Source of the DNA: Macrostomum hystrix
Taxonomy: Eukaryota > Platyhelminthes > Macrostomidae
Length of the DNA stretch: 64,000 nucleotides
Assembly: GCA_950097015.1 (NCBI GenBank)
Contig: CATNEN010000001.1
Span: 20,389,501 to 20,453,500 of the forward strand
Direction: 5' to 3'
In this document: positions 1 through 10,184 of the stretch, in pieces
How the letters are laid out: the number at the start of each line of letters is the position of its first letter
How positions within the stretch are numbered: position 1 is the first letter of the stretch
The notes under the pieces: generated by a model
Seen by the model: only the letters and a program-made list of their open reading frames with translations
Database searches by the model: none
Told to the model about the DNA's origin: nothing
Program-made: the position numbers and the translations under genes

Positions 1-90
1 CATATCTGATCCCAAAAACTGTCATCCCTGATCCCTGCCACTGTAATCTCTGATCCCAAAGAATGTGATCCCTAATCCCCTACACTGTCC
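1..90. repeat. Edge of a degenerate minisatellite
   Basis: The first 90 bases hold about four imperfect copies of a short unit built on ctgatccc, alternating with tgtgatccc and actgt. The array probably continues beyond the left edge of the window. Confidence 0.5.
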
Positions 91-95
91 GTGAG

Positions 96-155
96 GCCGG
101 CATCCTCTTGGTGACTCTCCAGCCGACGGTCATACGCTCTGATGACATAGTTTGA
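96..155 (+). CDS. Possible terminal exon of an unidentified gene
   Basis: Directly after the repeat an AG (94-95) could act as a 3' splice site. The following 20 codons read AGILLVTLQPTVIRSDDIV and stop at TGA 153-155. Elsewhere in this window minisatellites often sit in introns next to exons, which fits a last exon here. The peptide is too short to assign, and no polyadenylation signal is close; the first AATAAA is at 638. It could be chance. Confidence 0.2.
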   Translation, partial: AGILLVTLQPTVIRSDDIV

Positions 156-650
156 CTATACTTCTATATATACAGATAAACACGATGCGGATGTAACGCT
201 AACGAGTAACTTCTGAGCTCATGTGTTTAAAGGGTTCAGTGTATCCAATGGAAGTACAGAATTGGAAAGAATTGACAACTTTGGTGTTGTACATGACGCG
301 AATTGTCGAACTGTTGCTGTACTGTTGCTAACGCAGAATATAAAAAATTATATATATTTGTGCCGTTGAGGTTTCTGAGTGGATTTTGTGACACGTTAAT
401 CGATTGACTAGCAATTTCAGTTACACATTTAAAGTCACACGGGAGGATCGAGTTAGAGGTTTATACGCAGGTGCTAATCACAGAGGAATGGAGGTAAAAC
501 CACTGAGTATTTGAAAGCTATTGAAACAGATGTTGAGGCTGAATATGCAGATTATTTGTGTAGGTAGTAACCCAAAATATGTTATAATTACTATGAGAGA
601 TGCCAGCATGAGATTATACACATGGAGCTGTTAGATCAATAAAACATCTG
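156..650. other. No gene seen
   Basis: AT-rich sequence with no ORF of coding character. An AATAAA at 638-643 is the only recognisable signal, and nothing shows that it is used. Confidence 0.4.
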
Positions 651-653
651 AGT

Positions 654-930
654 CTAAAGTATCCGACTCAATTTCTCTTGTTTGGTGCGGATGCTCACAG
701 ACAACAGGCCCACTGATTTGCCCTGTTGCTGCGCTTGCCGCCCAACTGCGCGAGAAACAATTTTTCGAGCCTCCTTAACCGCGGCATCTCCAAGCACAGT
801 TTCTCGGGCCACAGTCTGCACAGAGGAGGATCCAGCGCTGCCTTCCAGAGCGGCCTCTCCGTGGACGGCATCCACTGCCTCGCTGACTGGCGGTCTGACT
901 CGAGACTTTTGATCGTTACAAATTCAGGAT
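654..930 (-). other. Coding-like open stretch, unidentified
   Basis: The minus strand is open for about 90 codons and ends at a TAG at 656-654. The composition looks coding, with many Ala, Val, Glu and Arg residues and GC-rich third positions, for example VKEARKIVSRAVGRQAQQQG. There is no convincing ATG or splice acceptor at the upper end, and I recognise no family. It may be a last exon or a transposon remnant; the 85-bp dispersed repeat lies just beyond it. Confidence 0.25.
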
Positions 931-961
931 GAGGATTCAAGATCTATTCGAGGACCACTTC

Positions 962-1046
962 CACTCGAGCAGTGCAGCTCTCGAGGTTGATCCAGCGAGC
1001 GAACCGCAGTGGACGACACGAGAAAATTTTGTACCGGCGTCTGTAC
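962..1046 (+). repeat. 85-bp dispersed repeat, copy 1
   Basis: These 85 bases, from cactcgagcag to cggcgtctgtac, recur in inverted orientation at 8196-8280 with only a few mismatches. On the strand shown here the segment can be read as SSSAALEVDPASEPQWTTR. It is either a mobile-element fragment or a duplicated exon piece. Confidence 0.7.
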
Positions 1047-1990
1047 GGCGTTTGGTAGCGTCACTGCTACCAAAGCTAGGAGTTAATCGCTCGTTACGCT
1101 ACTCACGGCAGTAGGCTGTTTTGCACCGCGTTTCCTGATTCTGGGTAAATCTATTTCTCCCTAGCTGTCAACCAGATCGTCTCATTGCCGGGTTCGACAA
1201 TCGCTTAGGGGGACGAGTGAAACTGGCTAGCTTGAGGCCAAAAGGACGACTTCTTTTCGTTCACTGACTCTCATTCCCTTCTCTTTTGCCTTCTTCTTCC
1301 TCGGAGCTTGCTTCCCCTTGCACCTATCCCTCATCCTCTTCCCCATTCGTTTCCTTTTCGCCATAATTTTCCCATTTATCCACCTTTGTCCGCACTGGTG
1401 AGCCTAGGTCACACACCCACCCAGTCAAATTCTTAGTGTTGTAGTCTCGCGGGTAAGTTTAGTCGGTAGACTGCGTCTTATACTCAGTCGCTTCCAAAAC
1501 TTCTATTTTCTAAACAGCACTCACTTCTATTTTCTCGAAGGTGTCATTGGAAAAAAGATATGTAGCACATATAAAACTCCCTGAAACATATGGAAACGAT
1601 AAAAGCGGCTAAACGCAATGTATTTCTGTAGCACAACACAAACTAGAGCCTAAAAAATGCTGAGAACTCAACAGATGGTCACCAATTAACTAGCGATAGA
1701 CTGAAGTCTCATTTGGATTAAAGAGCCAGCCTGTAGAATTCACAAATTAAAAATAAAGGGTGACGCTCGCATGTTTCTAAGGGCTACGCTACTGATCTGA
1801 CTACTAGGTTGCTTGTCGGACAGACAGCTGACAGCTCTGCTATGTTGGTTAGCAAAAGCCACAAGATTGACATGAGAAAATTCCATAAACCCAACCTGCT
1901 GAGGCCCCACCAGTTCCGCAGACAACAAAGCGCACTTCTTGATTATATCAAAAGTTTGCTTTTCGGCCAAAACGAATCCAAGAGCTGCAA
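1047..1990. other. No gene seen
   Basis: Low-complexity pyrimidine-rich stretches (about 1260-1380) and AT-rich spacer. Short ORFs here have no coding character. Confidence 0.4.
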
Positions 1991-2140
1991 ATGCAGTACA
2001 ATCTTCTATTCACTTGCCTCTTGGCAGTCACTGCAGCTCTGCTGCTCTCCACTGCCTCTGCTCAGTGTCCGCAACAAAACTGGACTCAACGAGCTCAGTC
2101 GTGCTACAAGTGGTTCAGCCGGCCGCAGTACTGGTTCGAG
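1991..2140 (+). pseudogene. Truncated copy of the C-type lectin 5' end
   Basis: From about 2003 to 2140 this is almost identical (one mismatch noticed) to 3738-3875, the signal-peptide and first CTLD codons of the lectin gene. The first codons differ (ATG CAG TAC AAT instead of ATG AAG TCA AGC). The copy breaks off after the codons for YWFE, exactly where the 370-bp element starts, and lectin sequence does not resume on the far side. It cannot encode a lectin domain. The near-identity implies a recent duplication. Confidence 0.8.
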
Positions 2141-2510
2141 GATTTCACTTTTCGAAGAGCAGTCAAGCGTTTGTCAAACTTATATCGGTACGTAAGTTTG
2201 AAGGCCTATATATCATCCGGGCATTCACGTCGCAATTTATTGATGTGCTGTCCGCGATGAGGTTTGATAAGAACGCTTTTTGTCGTTAAAAAATCCAGTG
2301 AGATAGAAATTGGCCAGCCAGATTTCATGGCGTGGCAAAGAACATCCGACGCTTTCAATCTCAGCTTCTTCAAGTTCCGTCCAGCGCGAAATTTCACATT
2401 TATGACGCCAGACAATCATACTCCATGGACTGACGTTGCTAGTAGATTTTACATTCATTTTATTTCCTTGTTATTTGCTTTTGTTTGAGAATTGCAGACA
2501 CGAATTACCT
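2141..2510. repeat. 370-bp dispersed element, copy 1
   Basis: It runs from gatttcac to cgaattacct and recurs in the same orientation at 6198-6567, with the same length and about four substitutions (roughly 99% identity). There is no terminal inverted repeat and no coding sequence. On the minus strand both copies begin with GTAATTCG preceded by AG, which resembles a 5' splice site. Confidence 0.85.
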
Positions 2511-2599
2511 TAGTTTTATCAGCGAAGTTCTTAAGAAAAAGCGCAGGTACTTTCAAAATAGAAAGAAAATTCAGCGCTCGTCGATTGCGGCGCGGCGCG

Positions 2600-3180
2600 G
2601 CGGCGCCGAGATAGACGGGGGGCCAACGCCCCATGCTTCGAAGGAGCGAAAGTGCCATGCCCGGCTCGGTGAGGAGGCGGTCAACGTCTGTGCCAACCGC
2701 ACTGCAGTCCTGGCAGTTCGGTGAAAGCGATAAGCCGAATCGATGGCGGACCTCTGCGGCCAACATAGAGGCGAGAGGCGCGGTTCAGCGCGGTTCCTGG
2801 CGCTGAAGGCCGGTCAAGCCGGTGGGAGTGCTCCATCATCCCGTCGCGGCGGTCCCGCAGCCTTGGCAGCACTAAACGAGATCGTGGCTTCGGTCTGCGG
2901 GAGCCGGGGGACGTTACTGCAGCTCCTTTGATGCGGAAATGCGAGCAATTCAAGCTGCTCTAACCTTTATCAGCGAACAGGTCGCCCCGGGCGCGTCCCG
3001 CATCGGCCTGTGTAGCGATTCTCTATCCTCGCTGATGACCTCGCAGGCGGGCCCCCTCGGGCTCCTTATCGAGCTGAACAGACATCACAACCACATCGAC
3101 CTGACCTGGGTCCATGCCCACTGCGGCGTCCCATAAAATGAAGGCGCGGAGAGAGCCGCCAACACACGGCAAGTACAGCT
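2600..3180 (+). mobile_element. Degenerate non-LTR retrotransposon (LINE) RNase H fragment
   Basis: On the plus strand 2909-3172 reads as a LINE-type RNase H domain: GRYCSSFDAEMRAIQAAL (glutamate of the active site), GLCSDSLSSL (aspartate), then DLTWVHAHCGVP, a stop (TAA at 3133-3135), and NEGAERAANTR in the same frame. In the family the stop position is normally glycine. On the opposite strand at about 2640-2766, RHRFGLSLSPNCQDCSA resembles the Cys-rich tail that follows RNase H in such elements, so two pieces appear joined in inverted orientation. No reverse transcriptase remains. It is a dead relic. Confidence 0.7.
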
Positions 3181-3725
3181 TGTACTACTGCTTGTAAGTG
3201 AGAAATTCTATTCTGTGAAATCTACCTCGTAGAAAAAGGGGAAGTTTAATAACAATGCATAAAATTCTTTGCCAAGCGTGTAACAAAAGGAATGTGCTAA
3301 AAGAAGCATATTCCGTAATAAAAACATGAGACGCCTGGAATGGAATTTCGCGATAAGACTCATAATTTACGCGTTTTTCCCGATAAGTCAGGACTAATCG
3401 TAAAATTTCACACCTGGCCATTTTTCGTGCTCCTGGGACCATTACTACACAAGTAAAGAAAAATCTGAATCCGCATTTATATTTCAAAAAACAGTTCTCG
3501 ACATTGCCTTCTACCCTCTCGGCACGACACGGCACATTAGAAGCCCCACTTTGTCTCACTTAAGCAGTAAACCTGTCATGAACATAGGAACGATGCGAGT
3601 AATATGAATGCCATTTCTAAATGATTAACTAATGCCACCTGCTGAGTTGCCAGAGCATTCATTTACTTATATTTGAATCCATAAACAAGAAGATCAACAG
3701 GAGCCACTTCAATACAGAACTCAAA
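3181..3725. other. 5' flank of the lectin gene, nothing recognised
   Basis: AT-rich spacer. I found no clear TATA box at a sensible distance from the lectin ATG. An AG at 3713-3714 (caatacag) could be a 3' splice site shortly before the start codon. Confidence 0.4.
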
Positions 3726-5360
3726 ATGAAGTCAAGCTTTCTATTCACTTGCCTCTTGGCAGTCACTGCAGCTCTGCTGCTCTCCACTGCCTCTGCTCAG
3801 TGTCCGCAACAAAACTGGACTCAACGAGCTCAGTCGTGCTACAAGTGGTTCAGCCGCCCGCAGTACTGGTTCGAGGCCGAGCAGACGTGTCAGTCTCACG
3901 GAGCTCACCTCGCCTCCGTCGGATCTGAGCAGGAGAACCGACTGGTCGGAAGACTGTCTCACTGCAGAGACGCCTGGATTGGAAAGTTCGGCACGGACCT
4001 CAACCGACTCAGGGACCCGAGAACCTACGAGTGGACCGACGGCAGCGATGCCTTGAGCTTCGAGAGACACAACTTCTCACAGCTCGACACTGTGCACAAG
4101 CCTCTCATTCGCAGTGACGGTGAGTGGTGGCTCAACTCGCTCTATCACGAGAGACACCCGTTCGTGTGCAAAGCGAGCACCAACTCGAGTCACCATGAAT
4201 CGTCTCGCCGATGTCCGAGCGGCTGGTCGCTCAAAGACGACCACTGCTACTTGATGCCGCGCTTCGAGGCCAACTTCAACGAGGCGAATTTCTACTGCCA
4301 GCGAAACTCGTCTCAACTCGTGTCGGTGCTGACCCACTCTGAGCTGAGCTTCATCAAAGAGTTCACCTTCGGAATCGACGGTTGCGAGAAGTCGCCGGCG
4401 CTCGACTCGGTGTGGCTCGGCCTCATCAAGCTGAACCCCTGCTTCCCCGACAGTACGGGTCGCGAGCTGTGCTACCAGTGGACGGACTTCTCTGGCAAGC
4501 TGGCCTCGATCCCGCAGTGGCAGGCTGGACATCCGAACAATGCGGACTGGACTGTGAACTGCGTCACCCTGTCTGCCGGTCGACTGCGCACTGACAGGTG
4601 CTACAACAGGCACAGGTTCGTGTGCAAGTCGGTGGCGTCCAACGACACGGACGGAGGTGTGACTCCTCCTCCAGTGGATGGTCTTGTCGCAGCGTTCGAC
4701 TTCAGGAGGAGCCTCGACAACCTTGTGGACCGGCGGACCTATGTGATTGAGGACAAGTTCGGAGTTCAGAGGAACTTTGTAGATGGTGCTGTCTTCAAAT
4801 TTAATCAGACTGACTACAGACATAGCGAATTTTACAATATTGGAGGTCTGATTCCTTTCAATGAGTCTATTTGCAGTGCTTCTGAGTGGACGATGTACTT
4901 TAGGTTGTCTCGTAGGAGCAGAAATTATGTGGCGTTTGCAAGTGTTTCTAACCCAGGTTCGCACAGTTACAGTCTAATCGCGGAAATTCAATATCCTGAA
5001 AACCAGACTAATTTATTCGTTGTTCAATACCTGCCTCAAAACTGGACCAACTCAAAATATTTTCATAGTTCTTTTCGATTTTCAAGCGATCGCTGTCCAG
5101 AGTTCTCGCAGTGCGGTGTGAGCCTTTCGACGAGAAATTTTGTTTACAATGCCAGCGTCTCTGGGGAGCCGGGGTTCGCATCATCGAATTCCGGATTGGC
5201 AGGGCGGCTCGACTTTGAGGTTCAACAGATTCGGATCGGCTATGCATTCCCATTCAACTACAATTTCGACCCTGATTTGCGCATCGCCTGCTTCGGCATC
5301 GCCGTCAAGCAGCTGGGCGATGCTCAGGTGCGGAAGGCGATGTCAGTTTACTGTCTCTGA
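3726..5360 (+). CDS. Secreted protein with two C-type lectin domains and a concanavalin-like C-terminal domain
   Basis: Single exon, 544 aa, ATG 3726, TGA 5358-5360, AATAAA at 5432-5437. Residues 1-24 form a signal peptide ending in TASA. CTLD1 (about 25-150) starts CPQQNWTQRAQSCYKWF and ends PFVCK. CTLD2 (about 162-302) starts CPSGWSLKDDHCYLMP, contains the conserved VWLG, and ends HRFVCK. Neither domain has a classical EPN or QPD calcium/sugar motif; CTLD2 has GHPNN and lacks the usual WND, so calcium-dependent sugar binding is doubtful. Residues about 315-544 begin VAAFDFRRSLDN and look like a LamG/concanavalin-type sandwich, with several N-glycosylation sequons. The likely role is extracellular recognition, immunity or mucus. 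A truncated copy of the 5' end lies at 1991-2140. The C-terminal domain call is less certain than the CTLDs. Confidence 0.88.
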   Translation: MKSSFLFTCLLAVTAALLLSTASAQCPQQNWTQRAQSCYKWFSRPQYWFEAEQTCQSHGAHLASVGSEQENRLVGRLSHCRDAWIGKFGTDLNRLRDPRTYEWTDGSDALSFERHNFSQLDTVHKPLIRSDGEWWLNSLYHERHPFVCKASTNSSHHESSRRCPSGWSLKDDHCYLMPRFEANFNEANFYCQRNSSQLVSVLTHSELSFIKEFTFGIDGCEKSPALDSVWLGLIKLNPCFPDSTGRELCYQWTDFSGKLASIPQWQAGHPNNADWTVNCVTLSAGRLRTDRCYNRHRFVCKSVASNDTDGGVTPPPVDGLVAAFDFRRSLDNLVDRRTYVIEDKFGVQRNFVDGAVFKFNQTDYRHSEFYNIGGLIPFNESICSASEWTMYFRLSRRSRNYVAFASVSNPGSHSYSLIAEIQYPENQTNLFVVQYLPQNWTNSKYFHSSFRFSSDRCPEFSQCGVSLSTRNFVYNASVSGEPGFASSNSGLAGRLDFEVQQIRIGYAFPFNYNFDPDLRIACFGIAVKQLGDAQVRKAMSVYCL

Positions 5361-5437
5361 GATAGACTTTTCCTGCGAATGCTTAACACCAGAGCATTGA
5401 GAGATGTTTGCTCAGCGGCTCGGACTGCTCAAATAAA

Positions 5438-6014
5438 ATGTGCTGGAGTTTGGGCTCATTAAAGTGCGATTATCTTTGACTTTTCTTTGTTTATTTTTTT
5501 AATAGTTATTTTTAGTGAAGTCACATTTCTCCAGGGTTCAATTTGAACTTTCTGGTGTCTCCGTTGAGAAGCCTGAATACAAAGTAAAATATTGAATCTG
5601 CCTGTCACTTCTTTTAGCTGTAATTTTTCAAACTTTATCCAGGTAATTTTATAAATATAATGACAGTTTTTAACACTTTCTGATGCTGCTCGTAGGAGGT
5701 TGGAGATATAAAACTGATTCAAATGAAGAAACTATTTAGCCTCGACCCCTTCGGCCCAAAGTTGCTTGTTTTGGAGGCCCCATATGCTTAGGGGTGTGTC
5801 AGAACCTAACACGCACTAGCGTACACACAAAATATATTTACTTGACTTTACTTCAGGCTGGTCCGGACGGGATTGAATTTGAGGACTCGAGCAACCCATT
5901 GTATAGACGCACACTTCTCAAGTTCAAACCCCTTATGTTCCGATGGTCCATGTTCCAAAGCAAAAGAGTCATAAAGCAATTTTAGAGGCCTCGTCTTCAC
6001 ACTCTAGTAGAGGT
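5438..6014. other. Intergenic, no gene seen
   Basis: The AT-rich 3' flank of the lectin gene is followed by moderately GC-rich sequence without coding signal. Confidence 0.4.
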
Positions 6015-6687
6015 CTATGCCGCAGAAGGTAGGTACAAACCGCAATGCAAGATGTGAGATTTTATATGTATTCGTATGCATTTGAACAAGGCCCACAATG
6101 TCAAGAAAAGCTCCAAGGCCAAAGCATTTTTTCCAATCGGCAGCTGCTCTTCGACTTTTCCAAACTCTGCGGTCTCTCGTCAGCTTTTTTTGAAAAGGAT
6201 TTCACTGTTCGAAGAGCAGTCAAGCGTTTGTCAAACTTATATCGGTACGTAAGTTTGAAGGCCTATATATCATCCAGGCATTCACGTCGCAATTTATTGA
6301 TGTGCTGTCCGCGATGAGGTTTGATAAGAACGCTTTTTGTCGTTAAAAAATCCAGTGAGATAGAAATAGGCCAGCCAGATTTCATGGCGTGGCAAAGAAC
6401 ATCCGACGCTTTCAATCTCAGCTTCTTCAAGTTCCGTCCAGCGCGAAATTTCACATTTATGACGCCAGACAATCATACTCCATGGCCTGACGTTGCTAGT
6501 AGATTTTACATTCATTTTATTTCCTTGTTATTTGCTTTTGTTTGAGAATTGCAGACACGAATTACCTGCGATTCCAGCGTTCTTGAAGTAGAGCTTCGCT
6601 TCAGGCATGAAAAAGTGCGGCATGCACTCGTCGGGTGAGTTGCTAGAGCCGATAAGTCCTAGTCCCATGTCCCATTTTGAAGAAACA
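6015..6687 (-). CDS. Putative last two exons of an unidentified gene, split by the 370-bp element
   Basis: On the minus strand an acceptor (aaatttcag, AG 6689-6688) opens an exon 6687-6566 coding VSSKWDMGLGLIGSS through MPEAKLYFKNAGIA. It ends GCAG followed by gtaattcg. After a 399-nt intron an acceptor (gaccgcag) opens an exon at 6166 that keeps the phase (G+AG) and reads EFGKVEEQLPIGKNALALEL to a TAG at 6017-6015. The dispersed 370-bp element fills all but about 31 nt of this intron and begins at its donor. I found no upstream exon and recognise no family. The matching phase supports the model; it remains unproven. Confidence 0.35.
6198..6567. repeat. 370-bp dispersed element, copy 2
   Basis: Same length and orientation as 2141-2510, with about four substitutions. 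Its flanks differ entirely from those of copy 1, except that AG adjoins the GTAATTCG end on the minus strand in both. Confidence 0.85.
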
Positions 6688-6689
6688 CT

Positions 6690-7490
6690 GAAATTTTGAG
6701 TTATTTGCTTCCATGGGCTTGTCATTATAAAACAAAAATTAATCGATCGATCTTGATGCTTTTTATCGATTGACACATTCCACATTGGGAAAACTCAACT
6801 GGTTCGGGAGATATTAAATTTTTTTAAAGGCATGATAAAAATACATTAGTATTTCAACTTATTCCCTCGAAAAAAATTCATAAAAATTGTTGTGTAGTGA
6901 CTTGCTTAAACGGCCCTTTTCAGGGCCACCATTTTGAGTGCATTGGTTTTGCGTTGCGTGCGTGCTACTATTAGTAAACGTGTCAGTAATTGCGAGTTAT
7001 ATTAATATTAACCTGAGTGTTTGATATTCATCGATCGATGGGTTTTTTCGGTTTTGACAAATATAAAAGCAAAAGCAAGTTTTTCCTTTCTGGTTGTCCG
7101 GAATGCTTCCAGGACTAAATAGATCGTGTTGACTCGAATAGTACAACAACAGCACAGTTTAAGGGCTGAACTGTTTGCTAGACAGTTCACAGTCCACAGT
7201 TACTTTGCACTAAGCTGAAATCACAAGGATGTAAGAAAGTATTCCAGCACTTAATGGATTGTTTGTCATGGGTTCAGCATAAACAAAACCGCCAATTCCT
7301 AGCGAAAAAATCACGTGCTGCAGCGATCACCTCAAACTTAGCAGAGAGTATTTAACACTAGTTCAAAAACGGATTGTCCTGAATGCCTCACTGCACTCTG
7401 CACAAAATGCAAAAGCATACTTCTGAATAGAGGCTTTCAAACTAAATCTCTCTGCAATGCAATGAAATCGTTCAGTGTCGAAGTTGTGAA
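6690..7490. other. No gene seen
   Basis: AT-rich spacer with short ORFs only. Nothing recognised. Confidence 0.4.
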
Positions 7491-7722
7491 ATGGCAGTAC
7501 TGGCTTTGCTGCTCTGCTAGCTGGCTGCTGGCCAGGTCTCCCAGTGCGCAGCCACAGGCTCGCCGCAGCTCTGCTTCGTGGCCCAGCTCAATGTGAACGG
7601 CTGCTCGCTGTTCGTGCACGACACGGGAGCGAGTGACGGTCCGCACTTTGCAGTCGAGCCGGTCATGTGTGTGACGGACAGGCTTGAAGGATTGCTTTTG
7701 AGACTCGACCCAGTCACTCAGT
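7491..7722 (+). pseudogene. Possible broken gene for a small secreted Cys-containing protein
   Basis: ATG 7491 opens MAVLALLLC, then a TAG (7518-7520), then in the same frame LAAGQVSQCAATGSPQLC and on to LLLRLDPVTQ before a second TAG. Read across the first stop, the start looks like an ordinary signal peptide ending before a Cys-bearing mature part (NVNGCSLFVHDTGASDG). The frame continues beyond the second stop with LYLSVPVVLWDAN. Two in-frame stops suggest a decayed gene. Alternatively the stop lies in an intron ending at ctctgctag (7520). I recognise no family. Confidence 0.3.
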
Positions 7723-7869
7723 AGCTGTACCTGAGTGTGCCTGTTGTCCTGTGGGATGCCAACATGCTCGAAGAGACTCAACGTCAGCCGAGGCATCTGT
7801 CACCGACGTCTGTGAGTTTCGCGGCCAGAGACAGAGACAGTCAGAGACATTAGCGTCTCGTTTGACTCC

Positions 7870-8343
7870 AACTCATCAATAGTTGGTGTTGGACTCTTGT
7901 GGAGTACTGACGAACGCATCGCAGCAATGAGACTCGGATTCAAAGAACGCCCTGGCAGCGAAGCAGTGCCTTCCGAGCCTTCCGAGTAGGACACGTGGCA
8001 GCCGTATCCCCAGGGATTTCCGTCAATGCGATTTCTGCAATCAATTGAGTCACATGTGGTCTTCAGCTCAAAAATCAGCTCAAATCCACGACTTGCTTTA
8101 TCTCTGCGGCTCTCAGAATCCATTGTTGCGAACAGAGAATGCCACAATTGCAGCTATAATATGTTGCAAAACAAATACATCTTTGAGACAGAACTGTACA
8201 GACGCCGGTACAAAATTTCCTCGTGTCGTCCACTGCGGTTCGCTCGCTCGATCAACCTCGAGAGCTGCACTGCTCGAGTGCACCAGAGGCTCGACATCAA
8301 GGGCCACTTCCTCATCGAGCCTCGTCAGCTCACAAAGTTTCAA
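7870..8343 (-). other. Coding-like minus-strand stretches, unidentified
   Basis: Two open segments have coding-like composition. One at about 8343-8215 reads KLCELTRLDEEVALDVEPL and overlaps the 85-bp repeat. One at about 8080-7900 contains CDSIDCRNRIDGNPWGYGC. I could not join them with convincing splice sites and recognise no domain. They may be parts of an old gene or element. Confidence 0.2.
8196..8280 (-). repeat. 85-bp dispersed repeat, copy 2 (inverted)
   Basis: Inverted counterpart of 962-1046, differing at a few positions (for example gatcgagc instead of gatccagc). Confidence 0.7.
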
Positions 8344-8741
8344 TTTTAACTCAGTTTTTCTCTACAGTCACGGCGACCACCGCCACTGACAGGTGGCAGA
8401 AAAAAATATTCCAGGCAAAAGATTTGCCGCTGCAATTTCCTCTACACCTGGACCAGCTCCTTGATTGACTGTGTAAAGGAATAAAACTTAAATCAGAGGG
8501 TTATTGATTGAAGGCAGTATAAGTTAACTTTACTTCAGAAAGCCATGTGGCTAACTGAGCTAACTGATATATTAAGAATTGAAACTCCTCTCTCTCTGAC
8601 GCAACACCTACCCCATGCACACCTGCCCCAACACGCACACGGAGAGGGGGAGCGCCAAGTGTACACACAGCAAGCGTACACACAGCAATGGGTCTGTCGC
8701 ATGCACTCCAATTCCATCACAGACTGGCGAATTGTGCCTCC

Positions 8742-9370
8742 TCATCGCTGCCCTCCTCCAGAAAAGAAACATTTTGCTGACACATGATCAGCTGCTTGCT
8801 TGGCAGCTTCACCGGACCGAGCTGGCTGGATGTTTGAGTCGATGCCCATCAAGAACCGCCCAAGCAAGTCGTCGTCTCCGTTGAAGATCTCATCAGGCAG
8901 AGTCGCGATACCCTCTTGAGCAGTTGCAGTCGCGGTTGCAACCTCCTGAGCACTCCTGGCTCCAGCAACTTGAGCGCCATGTTCAGCTGTGGTCTTATTT
9001 TCGTGCCATGGTGTAGTTAATATTTGCAGATGCAGCCCTAGGTGTTCCCATAGTCATCAATACCTTGACTCCGGTGCGATGGTTGAAAGCTTCGGGGAGC
9101 TCCATGAGTTGGCAGCTTCTTTTTTTCTTCATCGCTAGCTGCTCCTTGTCTTTGTTTCTTTTAGCAACGCGAATCACCTTCCACCTGTTGCTTTCTTGCT
9201 TCTTTTTATCCTTGCTGACAATTCGGTGCCCGTGGTGTTTGCCCGGAATCTGTCCATCACTTACTGCTGGCCACAAACCAGCCAGCATGCAACATTGCAG
9301 GACTCATTTTCATGGTGTCTTGGTAATACACCTCCGACCGCGCAGACCTCGCAGCTGAGACCAAGTTCAT
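8742..9370 (-). CDS. Small spliced gene, unknown function
   Basis: On the minus strand, 9370-9265 reads from ATG as MNLVSAARSARSEVYYQDTM through LHAGWFVAS and ends in a strong donor (A|GTAAGTG). A 278-nt intron ends in gaccacag, and the exon 8986-8742 continues in the matching phase: EHGAQVAGARSAQEVATAT, then LPDEIFNGDDDLLGRFLMG, to TGA 8744-8742. From this ATG the product is about 116 aa. The frame stays open upstream of the ATG for about 17 more codons (REEEAAIEAF), so the real start or an upstream exon may lie further out. I see no signal peptide and recognise no family. Phase agreement across two good splice sites is the main support. Confidence 0.4.
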
Positions 9371-9449
9371 AAAGGCCTCGATGGCAGCCTCTTCTTCTCG
9401 TCTTCTCAGCCAATAGCCTCAGCTTGTCAAATTTACCTTGGATGACCAC

Positions 9450-10184
9450 CTGGGCAAGTGTCAGCAAGTGAGAGATTAATACGCAATGATTCGTTATCAG
9501 CCCAGTCAATATTTTAGCAATAACATTTTCGTTGCAAATTAGCTGAGTATCACTTAGGGATCACTTGAACTTCTAGCAGCCATGGGTCTGATAAGGTCAG
9601 ACGTTGGATTAAGCACCAGCGTACAACAGTTTGAGTATATTGCTCCATTGCACTGAAGATTTCACATATACAGCTACAGCTTGCAGACCGCTTTTGGTGC
9701 CTGTGATTGATGCCTTAGAAATAGGGCAAAACTTATGCGAATCGATTCTTAGAGCGCTTGAGTTGTTCGCTGTGGTGGCTACTCACAGAGCAGTAGTGTA
9801 AAGTAGCTGTGAGTCAATTGTAGATAGAATTATTAAAAGCCAATGAAATTCAGAACAATGGCTCAGTATGCACAACTTCAATTAAACTCTAATTTGCAGT
9901 AGCTCCAGAGCTCCACATGGCAAGATAATTTATGCAAAATAAAATTAATAAGAAGCAGCAGTACATATGGGCATGCGTATTTCTTTACTCATTTTGCATC
10001 CGGACTAGTGGCTATTAGGGCTGTGGCTATAACGGATGCTTAACGCTTTCTGATATCAGAATCCGTATGAATTTGGTTACGGAGATTAACAATAAAATTA
10101 TAGTCGTCACTCATTGTAAGTACATTCCATCGATTATTTGTTAAAATGAGAAAATAATTATTATTATATACTTCCTTTTGGAAA
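9450..10184. other. No gene seen
   Basis: AT-rich spacer with no supported gene, RNA or repeat. Confidence 0.4.

Noticed and set aside
4077-4964. 295-residue minus-strand frame inside the lectin gene
   Set aside because: Antisense shadow of the lectin CDS, with no recognisable domain.
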